A stretch of DNA of 64,000 nt from Epiperipatus broadwayi (GCA_028023455.1 JAQFVV010000003.1:2584925-2648924); one strand, 5' to 3'; positions 22,380 to 35,818 are shown, counted from the first letter of the stretch. Notes: a model not told the origin generated them from the letters alone. Program-made: numbers and translations.

Positions 22380-24725
22380 TAAATAAAATCTAAAAATGCA
22401 AAAATAAATAATACTGAATTTATCCAAGTGCAAGTTACATTCTATTATTAAATATTTTAAATAAAGTCATCATTTCAAAGCACTTAATTCTGCTTATGGT
22501 CTTATGAATAATTAATTGATACCATATGATAAGCTGATATTCAGACTACTATCTTGTAATTGGAGTTTGTCCAAAAAATACATAGCTTTATACTATAGCC
22601 ATTTCCTTAATCCTATTACTTTATTCAAATTATTGGTTTGATTTTTAAAATACCTTAAGAGATTCTGAACCTAGGCATATATGCCCAATTTATTGACTTG
22701 TCACTAGATTAGAACTTACATATTATAGTGACCTTCCTTATGAATTAGTTGTAAATATTTTTCTTTTTGGAAAAAGGGTGGCATGTATTAAGTTGAAATA
22801 ACAAGAATTGTGCTTGGAAATCACATAATTCTGTAGTTTTCTGAATATTTATTATTAACATGCAATCTACAATTCCATTTTAATTTCCATATTGTTTTGA
22901 AGCATTTATTCTAATTAATAGTATTTGTTTGCTGTGTGTTTATGGTGAATTTTAATTAATAGCATTTGTTGACAAATTGTTTTATTAAACAAATAAATAC
23001 ATTTGTTTTTTCATGATGGCATGATAATCAGTGTTCTGGAATTATACTATTATATATTGGAACAGATCTTTATGTGGTAATATATTTCAAGTTCTTTTGT
23101 TATGATTGGATTGTTTATTTTATTGACTGACTTATTTCTGTATTGATAACCAGATTGATTGAAGAGTTGTTTTTTCAACATGCCTTCCTTTATAATTGGA
23201 TGAAGGTATGAATTTGATAGCATCAACCTACCCCACATTATTTTATTTATGAGAAAATTCTGTTATTATAACTGAAGGAGTAGGATATAGCTTAACAAGC
23301 AAAAGTATTTTAATGTATTTGAAAACTCAAGCCATTAGAAAGTCTAATAAATAAAAAATCAATCTAAAATCAGTTTTTATTAATACAAAATATTGCTTAT
23401 TCAATATTTATTTTCATTGTTTATGAGTAAGTGATGAGAATGATTGTTGTTGTGCTAAAAAACATGCTGTATTTTGTTTTAGATTAAATAAAATAATAAG
23501 CAGTTAAAATTATCACTAAAATTTAATAAATATTTAAAACTTTCTGAGAATGCTTTCATATCTATTATCATCTACTATTTACTTTTGGTGTTTTAAACCT
23601 ATTAATTTCTAAATTCTCATACTTGTAATACAAAGCCAACACTTTAAATTTGTAATACTTTCTATATGAGTTATAGATATGTTCTTTAAATCAAGTTTAT
23701 TTTTATATATACTAACTTTCTATAACATAGACTCTACATAATGATTTAAATTTCTTTCTTAACTAATAAATTTTTAAAAACTATTTTAACATAATAAAAC
23801 TTTCCCACTATAAATGTTTTCTTCCTCAGAAATCTTAATAACTTTTCACATTTCATAAGCATCCAATAAACCTAAAATATATATTTAATTTATCACATCT
23901 TGATATTTGTAGAAAAGCCTATTTCACTTAGACCTGGACTTATCTCTGTCTTCTGTAAAGCCAATGACTCATCTGGTTGTGAAATATAAGGCTGTCAATT
24001 ATGATAATAGGTTTTTAATAAATCTATAATTATATTTAAGGAATTATATTGTCAATAGCAACAAAGACCTCCATTCATATAATGCATACCCAATAAGATG
24101 TAGATTTTTTTTTGGCAGTGCAGGCAGTTCTCTATTTATTAAAATTCAAACTTGAAAATTTTTCAGCAAGCTTTCATTTCAGGTTAGTATCTCAATTTTA
24201 TAATGTCTATACTATGAATATATCTTCATTATTAATATTTATATTTTTATTTGTTTGTGTCTTCCATTAGAGGTTGCAAATACTCACTTTAAAAAAAAGT
24301 TACAAGTGTAAACAAACTCATTTGAAAACAAAAGTGAATATTATAAGAAATATGAAGTCCAACAAATTTATCTATCATTATTCATAATCTCATCTAACTT
24401 TTTTGTCTGTCACGTTTATTATGACTTATTTTTGAAGAGAAGAAGAAACCATTCCCTCAGATTTTTATATAATTGTTTAAAAAGCCAGATAGGCTATCCT
24501 CAATCATGAATCTAACTAACATAGCAGTGTTCACTTGCATGGCAGTATATTTATTTTCAGATTCTGATTATGAATACCCATCATCTTTATCTTCAGCATT
24601 TATAAATTAACATCATATCAATGTAACAAAGCAATATCCTGCTTTTTGTTGTTGTTTTCACTTGCATTACTTATAATACGATTCTATATTTTGGCAATTT
24701 ATTTTTAAAAAAGTCATCAAACATA
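22380..24725. other. AT-rich stretch, nothing recognised
   Basis: No supported gene, RNA or repeat array. A short near-duplicate (AATTAATAG-[CT]ATTTGTT, about 22914-22930 and 22952-22970) is the only local structure noted. Confidence 0.5.
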
Positions 24726-24731
24726 CATTCT

Positions 24732-25100
24732 TTATATGTAAATATTTGAAAACCAGGCACTCTTCACAAATCTGGAGCTTAATTGTAAATATAGGGGATT
24801 TGAACTCAGACTTTCAAGCACCCACCAACTATCCATACTATCTCATACAACTGATACACATGACTATACACATTGTAGAAAAGATAAATAATCACCAATA
24901 CACATATTTCATGCTAAACCAGCACTCATCAGTTGGTCCACATTATCATCTCCCATGTATATATATATATACTCAGTGCTCAGTTTATATTATGATAGCA
25001 AATTTTCACACTTTAGTGGACAGGTTTCAATCTACCCCAACCTCCAACTTTTCAGACATCCATATCATTGAAAATCTGATGGTGGAAAGCCAAATCCCAT
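24732..25100 (-). repeat. tRNA-related SINE-like repeat, copy 1
   Basis: On the minus strand it contains GTCTGAGTTCAAATCCCC (about 24797-24814), a good match to the RNA polymerase III B box, preceded by a degenerate tRNA-like A-box region (GGATAGTTGGTGGGTGC). A second direct copy starts 480 bp further on, and an inverted copy follows. A 119-codon open frame across this copy has no recognisable domain and is judged spurious. Confidence 0.6.
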
Positions 25101-25211
25101 GCTGATGCCAACATTTTCAAGCCCATGTTGACCTGAAGTCACTCTGACCCCTCATATATAGGACACCTTTTCCATTTAAATACATAGAAGAGGGATGGGC
25201 AGGATGCAAGC

Positions 25212-25554
25212 TTATATGTAAATATTTGAAAACCAGGCACTCTTCACAAACCTGGAGCTTAATTGCAAATATAGGGGATTTGATCTCAGATTTTCAAGCA
25301 TCCACCAAATATCCAAACTGTCTCATACAACTGATGTACATGACCACACACATGTAGAAAAGATAAATAATCACCAATATATGTATTTCATGCTAAAGCA
25401 GCACTCATTAATTGGTCCAGATTATCATCTCCCACACACATATATATAATCAGGCTCAATTTATATTAAGATAGCAAATCTTCACACTTTAATGGACTGG
25501 CTTCAATCTACTCCAACCTCTAACTTTTCAGCCATCCATATCAATGAAAATCTG
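25212..25554 (-). repeat. tRNA-related SINE-like repeat, copy 2
   Basis: A direct repeat of copy 1, sharing its left edge (TTATATGTAAATATTTGAAA) and running collinearly to GAAAATCTGA. It carries substitutions in the B-box region. Confidence 0.65.
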
Positions 25555-25790
25555 AAGCCTGTCCATTAAAGTATCTTAATATAAACTGAGCACTGATTAT
25601 ATATGTGTGGGGGAAATGATAATCTGGACCAACTGAAGAGTGCTGGTTTATCATGAAATACGTATATTGGTGATGATTTATCTTTTCTACATGTATGTGG
25701 TCATGGGTATCAGTTGTATAAGATAGTGTGGATAGTTGGTGGGTGCTTGAAAGTCTGAGTTCAAATTCCCTATATTTATTCTTTATATGT
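25555..25790 (+). repeat. tRNA-related SINE-like repeat, inverted copy 3
   Basis: An inverted partial copy directly adjoining copy 2. In the sense orientation it reads GGTATCAGTTGTATAAG, then GGATAGTTGGTGGGTGC and GTCTGAGTTCAAATTCCC, a degenerate tRNA-like core. Copies 2 and 3 together could form a hairpin with almost no loop. Confidence 0.65.
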
Positions 25791-25799
25791 GTTTGTTAT

Positions 25800-28700
25800 G
25801 TAAATCAAGTTCAGTGTTGTAGGTGTATATATATGTATGTGTAAAAATATGAATTATATCATGAAGTTATAACTATTTCTCAGCATAGGTTTGTGATGCA
25901 AATTAAGTTAGATGTGTGTGCGCGTATGTGAAACTGATTTACGTAAAAATATAAATTATTTATACAAAAGTGAAACTTAGAATTTCTAAATCAAAATCTA
26001 TGCAATGAAGTGATATGTACGATTTGGATATTCGCCAGCTTCTTTAATTGCAGTAAATGATTAATTACTTTATTATTGCTAATTATGGAAGCTTTAAACT
26101 TAATGCTTTAAGAAAACAATAATTTATTCACTTAGTGGTACAAGTAAAAACAATTTATTGTAAACATTATTAAATATTCCTTTGTGTTGTTTTTTTTTTT
26201 AAGATAATTTTATAAAATAATAGCATAATAATCAAAGTTCAGCTTACGAATAAATGCTAAATCTTTTTCTCTAAATCTTTGTAAACAATTCAGTATTCTG
26301 TAAGAAGGCTTCTATTGTATACTCTCATCCCACCTCAAATATATATACATATGTGGAACATGTTTTAAACATTTGTAATTTAATTACCAGGAAAAGTAAA
26401 TTTATCAATTTTTAGATTGATTATAAACTAAAAATTAAATGTTAAAGTATTGTGTAATTCTTTTTGTAATGTCCGTGATACTACTAGATCAAATGTATAT
26501 CTACAATTTTTTTATAAAAATTCATATGATTACAATATCTTTACAACAGAAACGCATATGTACGAAATAAACTACTTATAAAAATCATTGCATCTATTTC
26601 TTCACCACATTGATAAAAGATCATTCCACACATCAATCTTACGCATGAGTTATGCTTGTACTTCTAATTAATTAATGTATAGCAGATAGTAATATCAAAC
26701 TAGACTTCCCTAGTATACAACCCTTTATTTCTATTATGCTTCTCAAATTAAATGAATTTCAAATATTTTTATGTTTGGAAGTCAAATATCTTTACTTAGT
26801 TAAACTTGTTTGTCACTAGATGGCTATAGTGAAAAATTGCTTACAATTCTGAAAATAATCAATGTTTATATAAATAAGTTTTAAATAGTTAATGTACAGT
26901 TTAATGCTACTTCAAATAAAATTGAATTATTTAATGTGTGTACTATATTACTATTAATTTTATTTTAAATAAAGAATGTTCTCTACTAGCTATACTTATT
27001 AACACTTAATATATTAAGCAACTACATCATATGAATTTCATAGTTTATTCAAACTTATATGCTTCTAAGAACAATTCTCTTCAGTCTATTCTAGTGTCAT
27101 TCGTAATTCTAAATAATCAAAGGACATTATATAGTATAGTATTATAATATCCATATTTCCAGACCAAGTTCTAGCTTTTGTCTTTATTTTTGAGAATTTA
27201 GTATGCAGTACTGATTTTTTATGCTTCTAGCAGCTATCTCTCTAGTATATTATTTAAGATGATAGTCTGATCTCACTAAAGTATATATAAGCTGATATGA
27301 TATAAGATCTTTATAAACATGGGAGTTAACTTGAATTCAAGTTCTTGTTTTAATTTCAGGTTCATAGCTTGAATAGCACAAAAAGGTAAAACTACTACAT
27401 GTATAAATGCATTAACTCCAGTATTGAGTCCTAAGTTTTATGGATGAAGTCAAAAATGAGAAAACCAGTCTTGGAACATGGATATTATAGCACTATACTA
27501 TACAATGTTTATAGATTATTCAGATTTAAAGAAGATGGCCCTAGAGTAAAGTGAAAACAAATTGCTCTTAGAAATATAAATATTATCTTATAACCATAAT
27601 GAGGAAATATTATCACATTATTTAAAAGAGACATGTGCTATATTAATATTTCTGTGATGGTTTGACACTTGTTTTTTATTCTTCATTTAAAAGTTTTTCT
27701 ATAATACCCATAGACATGCTGTAATCCAATAGTCATAGCTTATAAAAATGCATGTACAGTCTAATGTTTAATGTTAATATGATACCAAGATATCATCATG
27801 CTAAATATGAATACAGCTGAATTTTTTTTTATAATAATTTTTCTGTCTATACAAAGTATCTGTAATAATTAATCAATATTATGTATAAAAATTAGATCAT
27901 TAGACATTAAATACCATTATTTTTAATAACTAAAAATCATAGTTTACTGTTCATACCAACATGCTTCTTAAAGTTTCCTAGATTCAAAAAATTGTTTTTT
28001 AATGGTATTAGTGAATAGCATTATCCAAAAAGAAATAAAAACTGTTTTTCTTTGAATTTTTTTAATGTAATGTGTAAAAAATAAGCACTTATAAAATGGA
28101 CACATATATTACTCAAAACAATTTTTAATTTTATTAGACATTCATCAAGAAATTCAATAATAGAATTTACAAAGTTAGATTTATATGAAATCCATTACCT
28201 TCTGATCTTCTTATACTCACCAATCCATTCATTTACAAATAAATTACAGACATCTACTTATTCTATTAGATTTCCATTCTCTATGATAAATTTCAGTAAG
28301 AGCAGTTACATCAATAAGTTGCAAATATTGTCCTATGTTTGGATCCACTGAAGTCCATATCAGATCAAAATGTAGCATTCCATATACTTATATTTAGTTT
28401 TTCACCATTATCATCATAAGCTATTAGAATTATTTTAACAATTTAAAAATTTAATCCATCAATCATGGAGATTCAGCCTTTCTTTTTTATTTTTGTAGAA
28501 ATGGCAATTTTTAGATACCTTTTACCTCAGTCATTTCATAGTCATTGTAGGAATAAGGCTTTGAAATAAAGCTGGTAAGTATACAATCATTTGTTGAGTA
28601 AAACTTCTGTCAAATTCAGTCTTTGATGGCTCATTACTGATTGCATTGCATCATGCAAGATTTTACAAACTCATAATTTCATTGTTACAATTAATGCAGA

Positions 28701-31375
28701 TCAATGGTGTAAGCAGTTCATAGTAACCAGATCTCAGAAATTATAAAAGTGTGCACATGCATAAGTGTGTCACAACAGTATGGAAAGCTATTTTTATGTA
28801 CCAGTAGATTTTTCTTATTGTCATATCGATTGTAATCCAAATAATGTTCTATTTATTTAGATAGCCTCTTTAAAAGAAGACATTAAATTAGGCAGTTACT
28901 GACTGCTGTCTTATGTGTGTGTGTGTGTGTTTTTTTTTTGTTCTATTTTCTAGACAGATATTTATTTATTAACCAATAATTAATTATTTTATTTAGTTGG
29001 CTTTTTTAATCTCTAGATAAATATCTTTTACCAACAATCCGCAAACAATTCTAAACTCGTTTAGAGCTTTTTAACTATCTGAAAAATTATCAAATTTTGT
29101 GCAGATTTCGAGTTGAAGATAGGCACATAACTAGCAGTTATACTAACCCTTATAACACATGTTTATTAATTTATTACTCAATAATCTCCATCTATAAATG
29201 CTCGAGTGATATTAACTTCTTTTCTAGTGTGATTTCTCTGTATAATATGATTCATATAACCGTATTATGAGAGTGGATGATTCGAGTATTTTGACTAATT
29301 GTGTGTGCGTGTTTTAACAAAGGTTTGTGGTAATCAATTTATGCTTGTAAGAATTTAATATCTATAAATCATTTGATTAATTATAATTGATTAACAATTT
29401 TATAATTAATTTTAACAGGAACATAAATGCTTTTAAAATATAATTATTTAAATTTTTAATAAGTTATATATTCTTGAAATTATTTAATCTTTTCCTAGAA
29501 CATCGAATAGACTGATTCAGAATTTTATTCCAAGCTTATTGTCGAATTCACTTTATTAAAATTACAAGTGGTGCTGAAAAAAAAAAGTAAAAAGAAAAAT
29601 CAATAATTTTTATTCTTTAAAAATGAAAAAAAGAAAAGTCAAAAAAGAAAGGTTTAAGGATTGGCGTAATATTCTATTTTTCATATTTAAAAAAACGAGA
29701 AAGAAAAGAAGAAAAAAAAGTCTATAAAACAAATATTTTAAAATTTACTTCAATTCATTAAATGTATTTTGTAATTGTTTGCCTGATGTTTTAAATTTTA
29801 ATAAGCATATTTATCTTTATGAATGATAAAGGAAATTCATTCTGATGCATGTCTAGTAATAGATAAATGTACTTCTGACGCACTATTTTGTGTCAGAATT
29901 CATTGGTGAGATTTTGTATTATTAAAAGAATTCTCTTACTGAAAAGAAATGTGGTTGCATAAACATTTTAAAATATTTCACTGCGTGAAGCTTTAAATAA
30001 TTTAATATTATTTTATAAATGTGTTTGAAGATTTGCTACGTAAAAGTATTCTATGTTCAAAATCTTTAAATTTTAACTAGAAAGCAAAATTATGTATTAC
30101 ACTGATATACAATTTATGTGCAAAATCCATCCATCAATTATTCATTTAACAATAAACTTCAAGTATTTTAGCTTTTTTGACTGTAAACCTGTTTTTATAT
30201 AATAAAAAAAAAATGTAACATAATTATCATCATCATCATTTTCTATGATATTAATTTACTATAAGATAAAACTCTTATTAAATCAGGTCGATATTATCTC
30301 CTCTTCATATCTCTCAAAATATATATATAAACCTTTCTTACTTAATTTATCCTTCTCATACGTAATCTTTTTTAAAAAAAAAAAAAATATTGGTATTCAG
30401 TTTAGTGCTTCTATTATAATCTTTTTTAGTATAGAGACCAATTTCTTTTCAGTCTCTTCATTTTCTGAGAAATTAATACCTATTTTTCTCTCATCTATGT
30501 GGTTTCTTTTGGTCTGCAGTTGTTAATTCAAACATACATCTCTCTATATTACACAACAGATATTATTCCTTCTATCAGACGTCAAATCTCAGATCATAAA
30601 TAACTGCTAATAAAACACAATGTTTTTGGGTTTTTTTTTAAATACACAGATATGTTTTGCTATTCTTTATTTTAATTTAGTTCTGCTGAAATATTGAATC
30701 CAAAATAACTGTTTTGCTTTTGAAATAACTGTTTTGTTTTTATTATTGAAACTTAATTTGTTTGCAGTTATTTTAAGCAATGTTTATTCAAGAGTAAAAT
30801 AAATTGTTGTCTAACTTATATATAAAATTTTAACAGCTATAGCTCTAATATTAATTTAAAGGCTATATAACCGAATCAATAAAAAAAAAATACTTTTAAA
30901 ATTTGTGTGTATATTTTAAACAAGCTAATATTTTATTTTAACACGAAATTGTTTGATTAACAAAGTAAATATCCATTGGATTATTAAATAAAGTTATTTT
31001 TGATAAGCAATGATTTGAGAAAATTTGTACAAGTTTAGAAAAATGATATGAGTAAACAATGCACTTAGTACTTACTTATATGTGGGTTTATAGTGAAAAG
31101 ATCAAAATTTTAAGTGGGCATGGTTTTCTAGTTCCAAGATCAGTGGTTTGTCGCTTGCTAGGATTTGCTGCATCAATTGATTTGTAGGAGTTTTGCTACC
31201 AAGTAACACTTCTCTTACTGATGATAATGATTATAATCATATTACAATTGTGTATCATCTGCATGGCATATCAACACTTTTCTTACGAAATACAAGAAAA
31301 CTTTATTGTATTTACGTTTAATTATTTATAATAAGTTATTAACGAAAAAGAAGTCAAGTAACATTAGACAAAACA
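25800..31375. other. AT-rich stretch, nothing recognised
   Basis: No supported gene. A short (GT)n lies at about 28914-28930, a purine-rich A/G patch at about 29573-29720, and a short (ATC)n at about 30225-30238. The 93-codon frame at 30245-30526 is low-complexity and hydrophobic with no domain. Confidence 0.5.
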
Positions 31376-31378
31376 TAA

Positions 31379-31581
31379 CATGATCACCATTTCTTTTGCT
31401 TACTCATACTTGTTATTAAAACAGGCAAAACTCTCCATACAGTAGTGCCACTCAGTGCGAGCCAGAATAGTCAATGGATGCCAGAAGGCCTGTGCATAAA
31501 ATCCTTATTTAGTGCCTACTCATCCAATATCTCCAAATTAGTTTCTAGCTTGTGGCTTTCATTAGTGAGGAGCTTTAGATC
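31379..31581 (-). repeat. Inverted partial unit of the ~445-bp repeat family
   Basis: This is the reverse complement of about 31607-31818, with about 25 bp between the arms, so 31379-31818 is a near-perfect long palindrome. It contains the family markers AAAACAGGCAAAACT and GTGCATAAAATCC. Confidence 0.8.
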
Positions 31582-31585
31582 CTAA

Positions 31586-32640
31586 GATCTAGGTGCAGTG
31601 CTCTCAGATCCAAGGCTTCTCACTGATGAAAGCCACAAGCTAAAAACTAGTCTGGGGATATTAGATGAATAGGCACTAGATAGGGATTTTATGCACAAGC
31701 TTTCTGAAATCCATTGATTACTCTGGCTTGCACTGAATGGCACTACTTTATGGAGAGTTTTTCCTGTTTTAATAATAGCTATGAGTGAGCATAAGAAATG
31801 ATGATGATGTGATGTTTAGTGCTTTAATGCCAATTCTTTCTAATAGAATACTGGTGGTTATGGTTATTAAAGAACCAAAAACATCAAAATGTATGGGTAC
31901 TGAACTGAGTTCAGACCTATATGACTATATAAGCTAATGAGCTTAGATTGAAAATATTATTGTGTTTTCAATTTTAGACTCATAGTTATGTGGAGATAAA
32001 AGGTGGCTGCTGGAGGGTTGCATTAGATTTTAAGATCTAGGTGCAGTGCTCTTAGAACCAAAGCTCCTCACTAACAAAAGCCACAAGCTAAAAATTAGTC
32101 TAAAGATATTGGTAGAGTAGGCACTAAATAGGGATTTTATGCACAGACCTTCAGGTATCCATTGATACTCTAGCTTGCACTGAGTAGCACTACTGTATGA
32201 AGAGTTTTTGCCAGTTTTAATAACAGTTATGAGCAAGCATAAGAAATTGTGATCACGTGATATTTAGTGGTTTAATACCAATCCTGCCTAATAGGATAGT
32301 GGTGGCTATAATTATTAAAGAACCAAAAACACCAAAATGTATGGATACTGAACTGAGTTCAGATCTATATGATAAGCTTGGATTGAAAATATTATTTTTT
32401 CAATTTTAAGCTCATAGTTTTGAAGTTAAGTAGAGGTAAAAAGTGGCTGCTGGAGGGTTGTATTAGACCCTAAGATCTAGGTGCAGTGCTCTAAAGTCCA
32501 AAGCTTCTTACTGATAAAAACTTGTCTAGAAATATTGGATGAGTAGACAATAGATAGGGATTTTATTCACAAGCCTTCTGGCATTCACTGAGTGGCACTA
32601 TGGTATGGAGAGTTTTTCCTGTTTTAATAACATCAGACTA
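31586..32640 (+). repeat. Tandem array of the ~445-bp repeat, about 2.4 units
   Basis: Units begin with GATCTAGGTGCAGTGCTC at 31586, 32034 and 32474, giving periods of 448 and 440 bp; the third unit is cut at about 32640. Each unit runs through a segment shared with the dispersed 262-bp copies and then a second half (AAAGAACCAAAAACA, CTGAACTGAGTTCAGA). No protein is encoded. The family was not recognised. Confidence 0.8.
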
Positions 32641-32644
32641 CTAA

Positions 32645-33640
32645 TATTAAGAACAATATAGCTGAAAATAAAAAGATAGATCAAATAATATTAGGTCATA
32701 AATGTAGACATCAATCACTGAGAAAAAAAAAGTCAAGTGATGGTAACTAATATGATGGTCAAGTACTAAGAAGGAAAAAAGAGATGTTAAACTACTAAAG
32801 TGATTAGCATGTTCAAAAAGAAAATTAAATGATTTTAATGTCAGTAATTAGAGACAGATTTTAACAATAATTTAATTATCTGAAGTTTCTAACATTTTGT
32901 TTTTAATTTTTTTAGAAAATCAATTAAGAAATCTTTTGTTCAATGCCAAACAATCTTTTCATTGATTCAAACTTTTCAAGATAGTAATTTTCCTTTTATA
33001 AATATGGCTGAAATGTGAGAGATGAAAAATAAAAAGTTTAATTTTCCAAGCAATAAAAACATTGTTTAGTTTAAGATAGACACTAGTGAAAGCTGTATTA
33101 TAAGTCAATCTTTTTTTTTTTTACAATGAGTGCACTGATAATTATCTGATGAATCTAGAAACATCATTTTCTTTCCAAGAAATAAATAAGTAAATATCTA
33201 TTTACTAACCATTGTTGGAATGATTACCTAAAAAAAAATACTGATATTTTAGTGAATATTCTTGGCTGTCTGAAAAGTCAACTCAGAATTTGAGCCTTAA
33301 ACTATGGGCATAAAATATCAATTGCCATGAGAATTTTTTTTCCCAAAATTAATGATTTTCTATTTTATTTTTCTGAATGTTAATATCTCTAATTAATCAT
33401 GGCTACGCACTGTGTGCTTTAGTGTAGTTTTCAGACTCTGAATTATAACATAGACTGATCCAATTCTGTTATTTCTGATGCTTGAAGTTCTTATGACCTC
33501 CCAAGCAATAAACTCATTTGATTTTTTTTACTTATGGTTATATACTTTCATCCTCTTTTGCCTACATTTTTGATCTTATTTCTCATGTAAAATATAATTC
33601 AGAGAATAAATTTAATTTTTAAATAAAAGTATCAAATAGT
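32645..33640. other. AT-rich stretch, nothing recognised
   Basis: No credible frame, repeat array or RNA gene was seen between the tandem array and the LINE target duplication. Confidence 0.5.
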
Positions 33641-33643
33641 AAT

Positions 33644-33658
33644 AAACTATTATATGAT
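33644..33658. repeat. Left target site duplication of the APE-type LINE
   Basis: The 15-mer AAACTATTATATGAT recurs at 36694-36708, directly after the A-rich 3' end of the LINE. Confidence 0.9.
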
Positions 33659-33759
33659 TTATAAAATAATAAATATAATTAACTTGGTTCTTTATCATAG
33701 TTCAGCATCAACTATTCTATTGGGCGATTTTAATCTTCCTTATCACACATTTGACAGAA

Positions 33760-33874
33760 AATATTTACATTTAATTATCCACGTGTTCACACATAGGTTA
33801 CGACGAGTGCTTAATCCAACCAGATAAGAAAAATCTGGTCTAGTCCATTTCTGAAGGCAAGGTCAGATATGACA
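33760..33874 (-). mobile_element. Fragment of a Gypsy-like LTR nested in the LINE
   Basis: It matches the first ~110 bp of the LTR at 20.0-20.1 kb, including the terminal TGTCATATC on the minus strand, and then breaks off. It replaces or interrupts the endonuclease coding region between the GDFN and SDH motifs. No polypurine tract or pol sequence accompanies it. Confidence 0.75.
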
Positions 33875-35818
33875 GTATCTTTCTACACAAAACAGTATTC
33901 TTCACTTATAGATTTGATTTATTACTCTCCTGACATACATTTCAAGATTGAAACATCTCTAAAACATGTTTTTTTCTCTGATCACCTAGCTTTAAAAATT
34001 TTGCTTTGCATAAATGGGCCAATTAATATTATTGATGGTCTTCCAAGAACATCAAGACTAATTAATAAATTTACAACTCCCGAGGCTGTCTTTTCTGAGG
34101 CCTACATTTATTTTCACAAGGCAAATATCCTATCTCGGCCACCGATTGATGCCTGGTTTACTTTTACTGAAATTCTAAGAGCCATAACCAATTATTTTTG
34201 TAGAAAACAAAATGGACCATGTAAAATGCTAAAAGAAATGGATTCTCTGTCTGCCATAATGAATTCAATGCCCTCTACGACACTTAATATTAATAAAATA
34301 CTTCAAATTAAAATTAAATATAAAGAATTACAAATGGCACTAGCTGAAAATATTTCTATTAAGAGATCTAAAGTTTTTCTAGCCAGTAGACATGCCTGGA
34401 CTAAAAGTTATATTCGTTGGGCATTAGGATCAAAACCAAAACTTATTACACCTTTATCCATTTTAGACAATGGAGCCAATTATGTTGGTTCTTCAATGCT
34501 AATGATTATTAGGAATTTCTTCTTCAATAAACTTTGTACAACATCCGGCAATCAAATTAGAACCATATTCAACAATAGTCAAAAAAATGATCATGAAATA
34601 ACTGAGCAATTAATTTTAAACAAATTAAATTCACTTCCTGAAAAAACACATCCTGGCTCTCATGGCCTCCCAAAATTTGTACTATCACATTTGGCTCACT
34701 TTACTGTTCCAATTATAAAAGGTGTCATTGACGTCATAGCCTCAAGTTGTCAAGACATACCTGGCCTCTACCCTATTTCATTGGTGCCTTTTTTAAAAAA
34801 GAAAGGTCTTCCCTCTATTACATCAAATATAAGACCTATCTCTATGACTCCTCTTCTTATTAAAATCATAGAAGGGCTGATTAAAGACAAGATTCAACAA
34901 AACATTTTAGATAATATTTCTTCTACTCAATATGCAAAGAAAGGTTCATCCACAATGCATGCAATTTGCCTTTTCAAAATTTTAACAGAATACATTAGAA
35001 TTAAGAGAAAATCAAAGCCAATAGCTGTACAACTAGATATTATAGCAGCATTTGATTCAGTAAGAATTGAAATATTAATGAAAACACTACAACAATATGG
35101 AATTCCCTCCATCTATCTTACTATGATAGAGAATCTTCTATTTAATAGAGAAATTTTCATTACACTCAATGGTAGAATTGCACCTGGCTTTAAACCATCA
35201 ATTTCTATTCCTCAGGGCTCACCCTTGAGTGCACTTTTATTCATTGCTTATATTAACCCCCTTCTCATAGAAATGGAAACAAAACTTCCTGGAGTTTTTG
35301 TTCCTTTTCTAAACAAAGAAATAAAACATCTTGAATATATGGATGATATTGTTGTAATGCTGCCATCAGCTAAACACCTACCAGAACTTGAACAAATCCT
35401 TAAAAAGTTTTCATCGGAATACAAATTAAATTTTAATCTAGAGAAATCTGCAGTTTGGAAATTTCATTCAGGAAAAAATGTCCCTGCGTGTTTCTCATTA
35501 AAACCTCAACCTTTTTTAGGTATACCACTGTACCTTTCACCAAACAAAATGAGAAAAATGTTACAAGACAAACTGATTATATCAACAAAAAAAATAATAG
35601 ATTCTCTAAAAAGCATTTACTTATCTTTATATGATAAAGTTCTCTTACTAAATTCTCTTGTTTTCAGCAGAATTAATTATTATTTACCGATTTTAAACCC
35701 TACTAAAAAATTTACTTCGCAAATTAACTCATTGTGCTCTGGCCTCCTTTGGAAAAAAAAAAAGTGGTCTGTATCAGTATACGTAAAATGCAAAATCCAA
35801 AAATACTTAATGGCCTAG
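33869..35818 (+). CDS. LINE reverse transcriptase with end of APE endonuclease, broken ORF
   Basis: The protein would copy LINE RNA at a nicked target. In the 649-codon frame the first codons come from the nested LTR fragment. Residues 10-46 are the end of the APE endonuclease, with SLIDLIYYS and the SDH motif (FFSDHLALKILL). The reverse transcriptase has NIRPIS (about 318), motif A QLDIIAAFDSVRIEIL (about 387), IPQGSPLSALLF (about 446) and motif C EYMDDIVVM (about 489), so the catalytic Asp residues are kept. The frame ends prematurely after an A-run near 35753-35764, where a frameshift moves the conserved continuation into the next frame. It is a pseudogene, with an RT core still open throughout. 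Confidence 0.88.
   Translation: MTVSFYTKQYSSLIDLIYYSPDIHFKIETSLKHVFFSDHLALKILLCINGPINIIDGLPRTSRLINKFTTPEAVFSEAYIYFHKANILSRPPIDAWFTFTEILRAITNYFCRKQNGPCKMLKEMDSLSAIMNSMPSTTLNINKILQIKIKYKELQMALAENISIKRSKVFLASRHAWTKSYIRWALGSKPKLITPLSILDNGANYVGSSMLMIIRNFFFNKLCTTSGNQIRTIFNNSQKNDHEITEQLILNKLNSLPEKTHPGSHGLPKFVLSHLAHFTVPIIKGVIDVIASSCQDIPGLYPISLVPFLKKKGLPSITSNIRPISMTPLLIKIIEGLIKDKIQQNILDNISSTQYAKKGSSTMHAICLFKILTEYIRIKRKSKPIAVQLDIIAAFDSVRIEILMKTLQQYGIPSIYLTMIENLLFNREIFITLNGRIAPGFKPSISIPQGSPLSALLFIAYINPLLIEMETKLPGVFVPFLNKEIKHLEYMDDIVVMLPSAKHLPELEQILKKFSSEYKLNFNLEKSAVWKFHSGKNVPACFSLKPQPFLGIPLYLSPNKMRKMLQDKLIISTKKIIDSLKSIYLSLYDKVLLLNSLVFSRINYYLPILNPTKKFTSQINSLCSGLLWKKKKWSVSVYVKCKIQKYLMA

Noticed and set aside
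24746-25105. 119-codon protein
   Set aside because: It lies wholly within a SINE-like repeat, and the second copy does not keep the frame.
32030-32236. 68-codon minus-strand frame
   Set aside because: It lies inside the ~445-bp repeat and is not kept in the neighbouring units.
31379-32640. CRISPR-like array
   Set aside because: Units of about 445 bp with no short repeat-spacer pattern, in a eukaryotic transposon-rich context.
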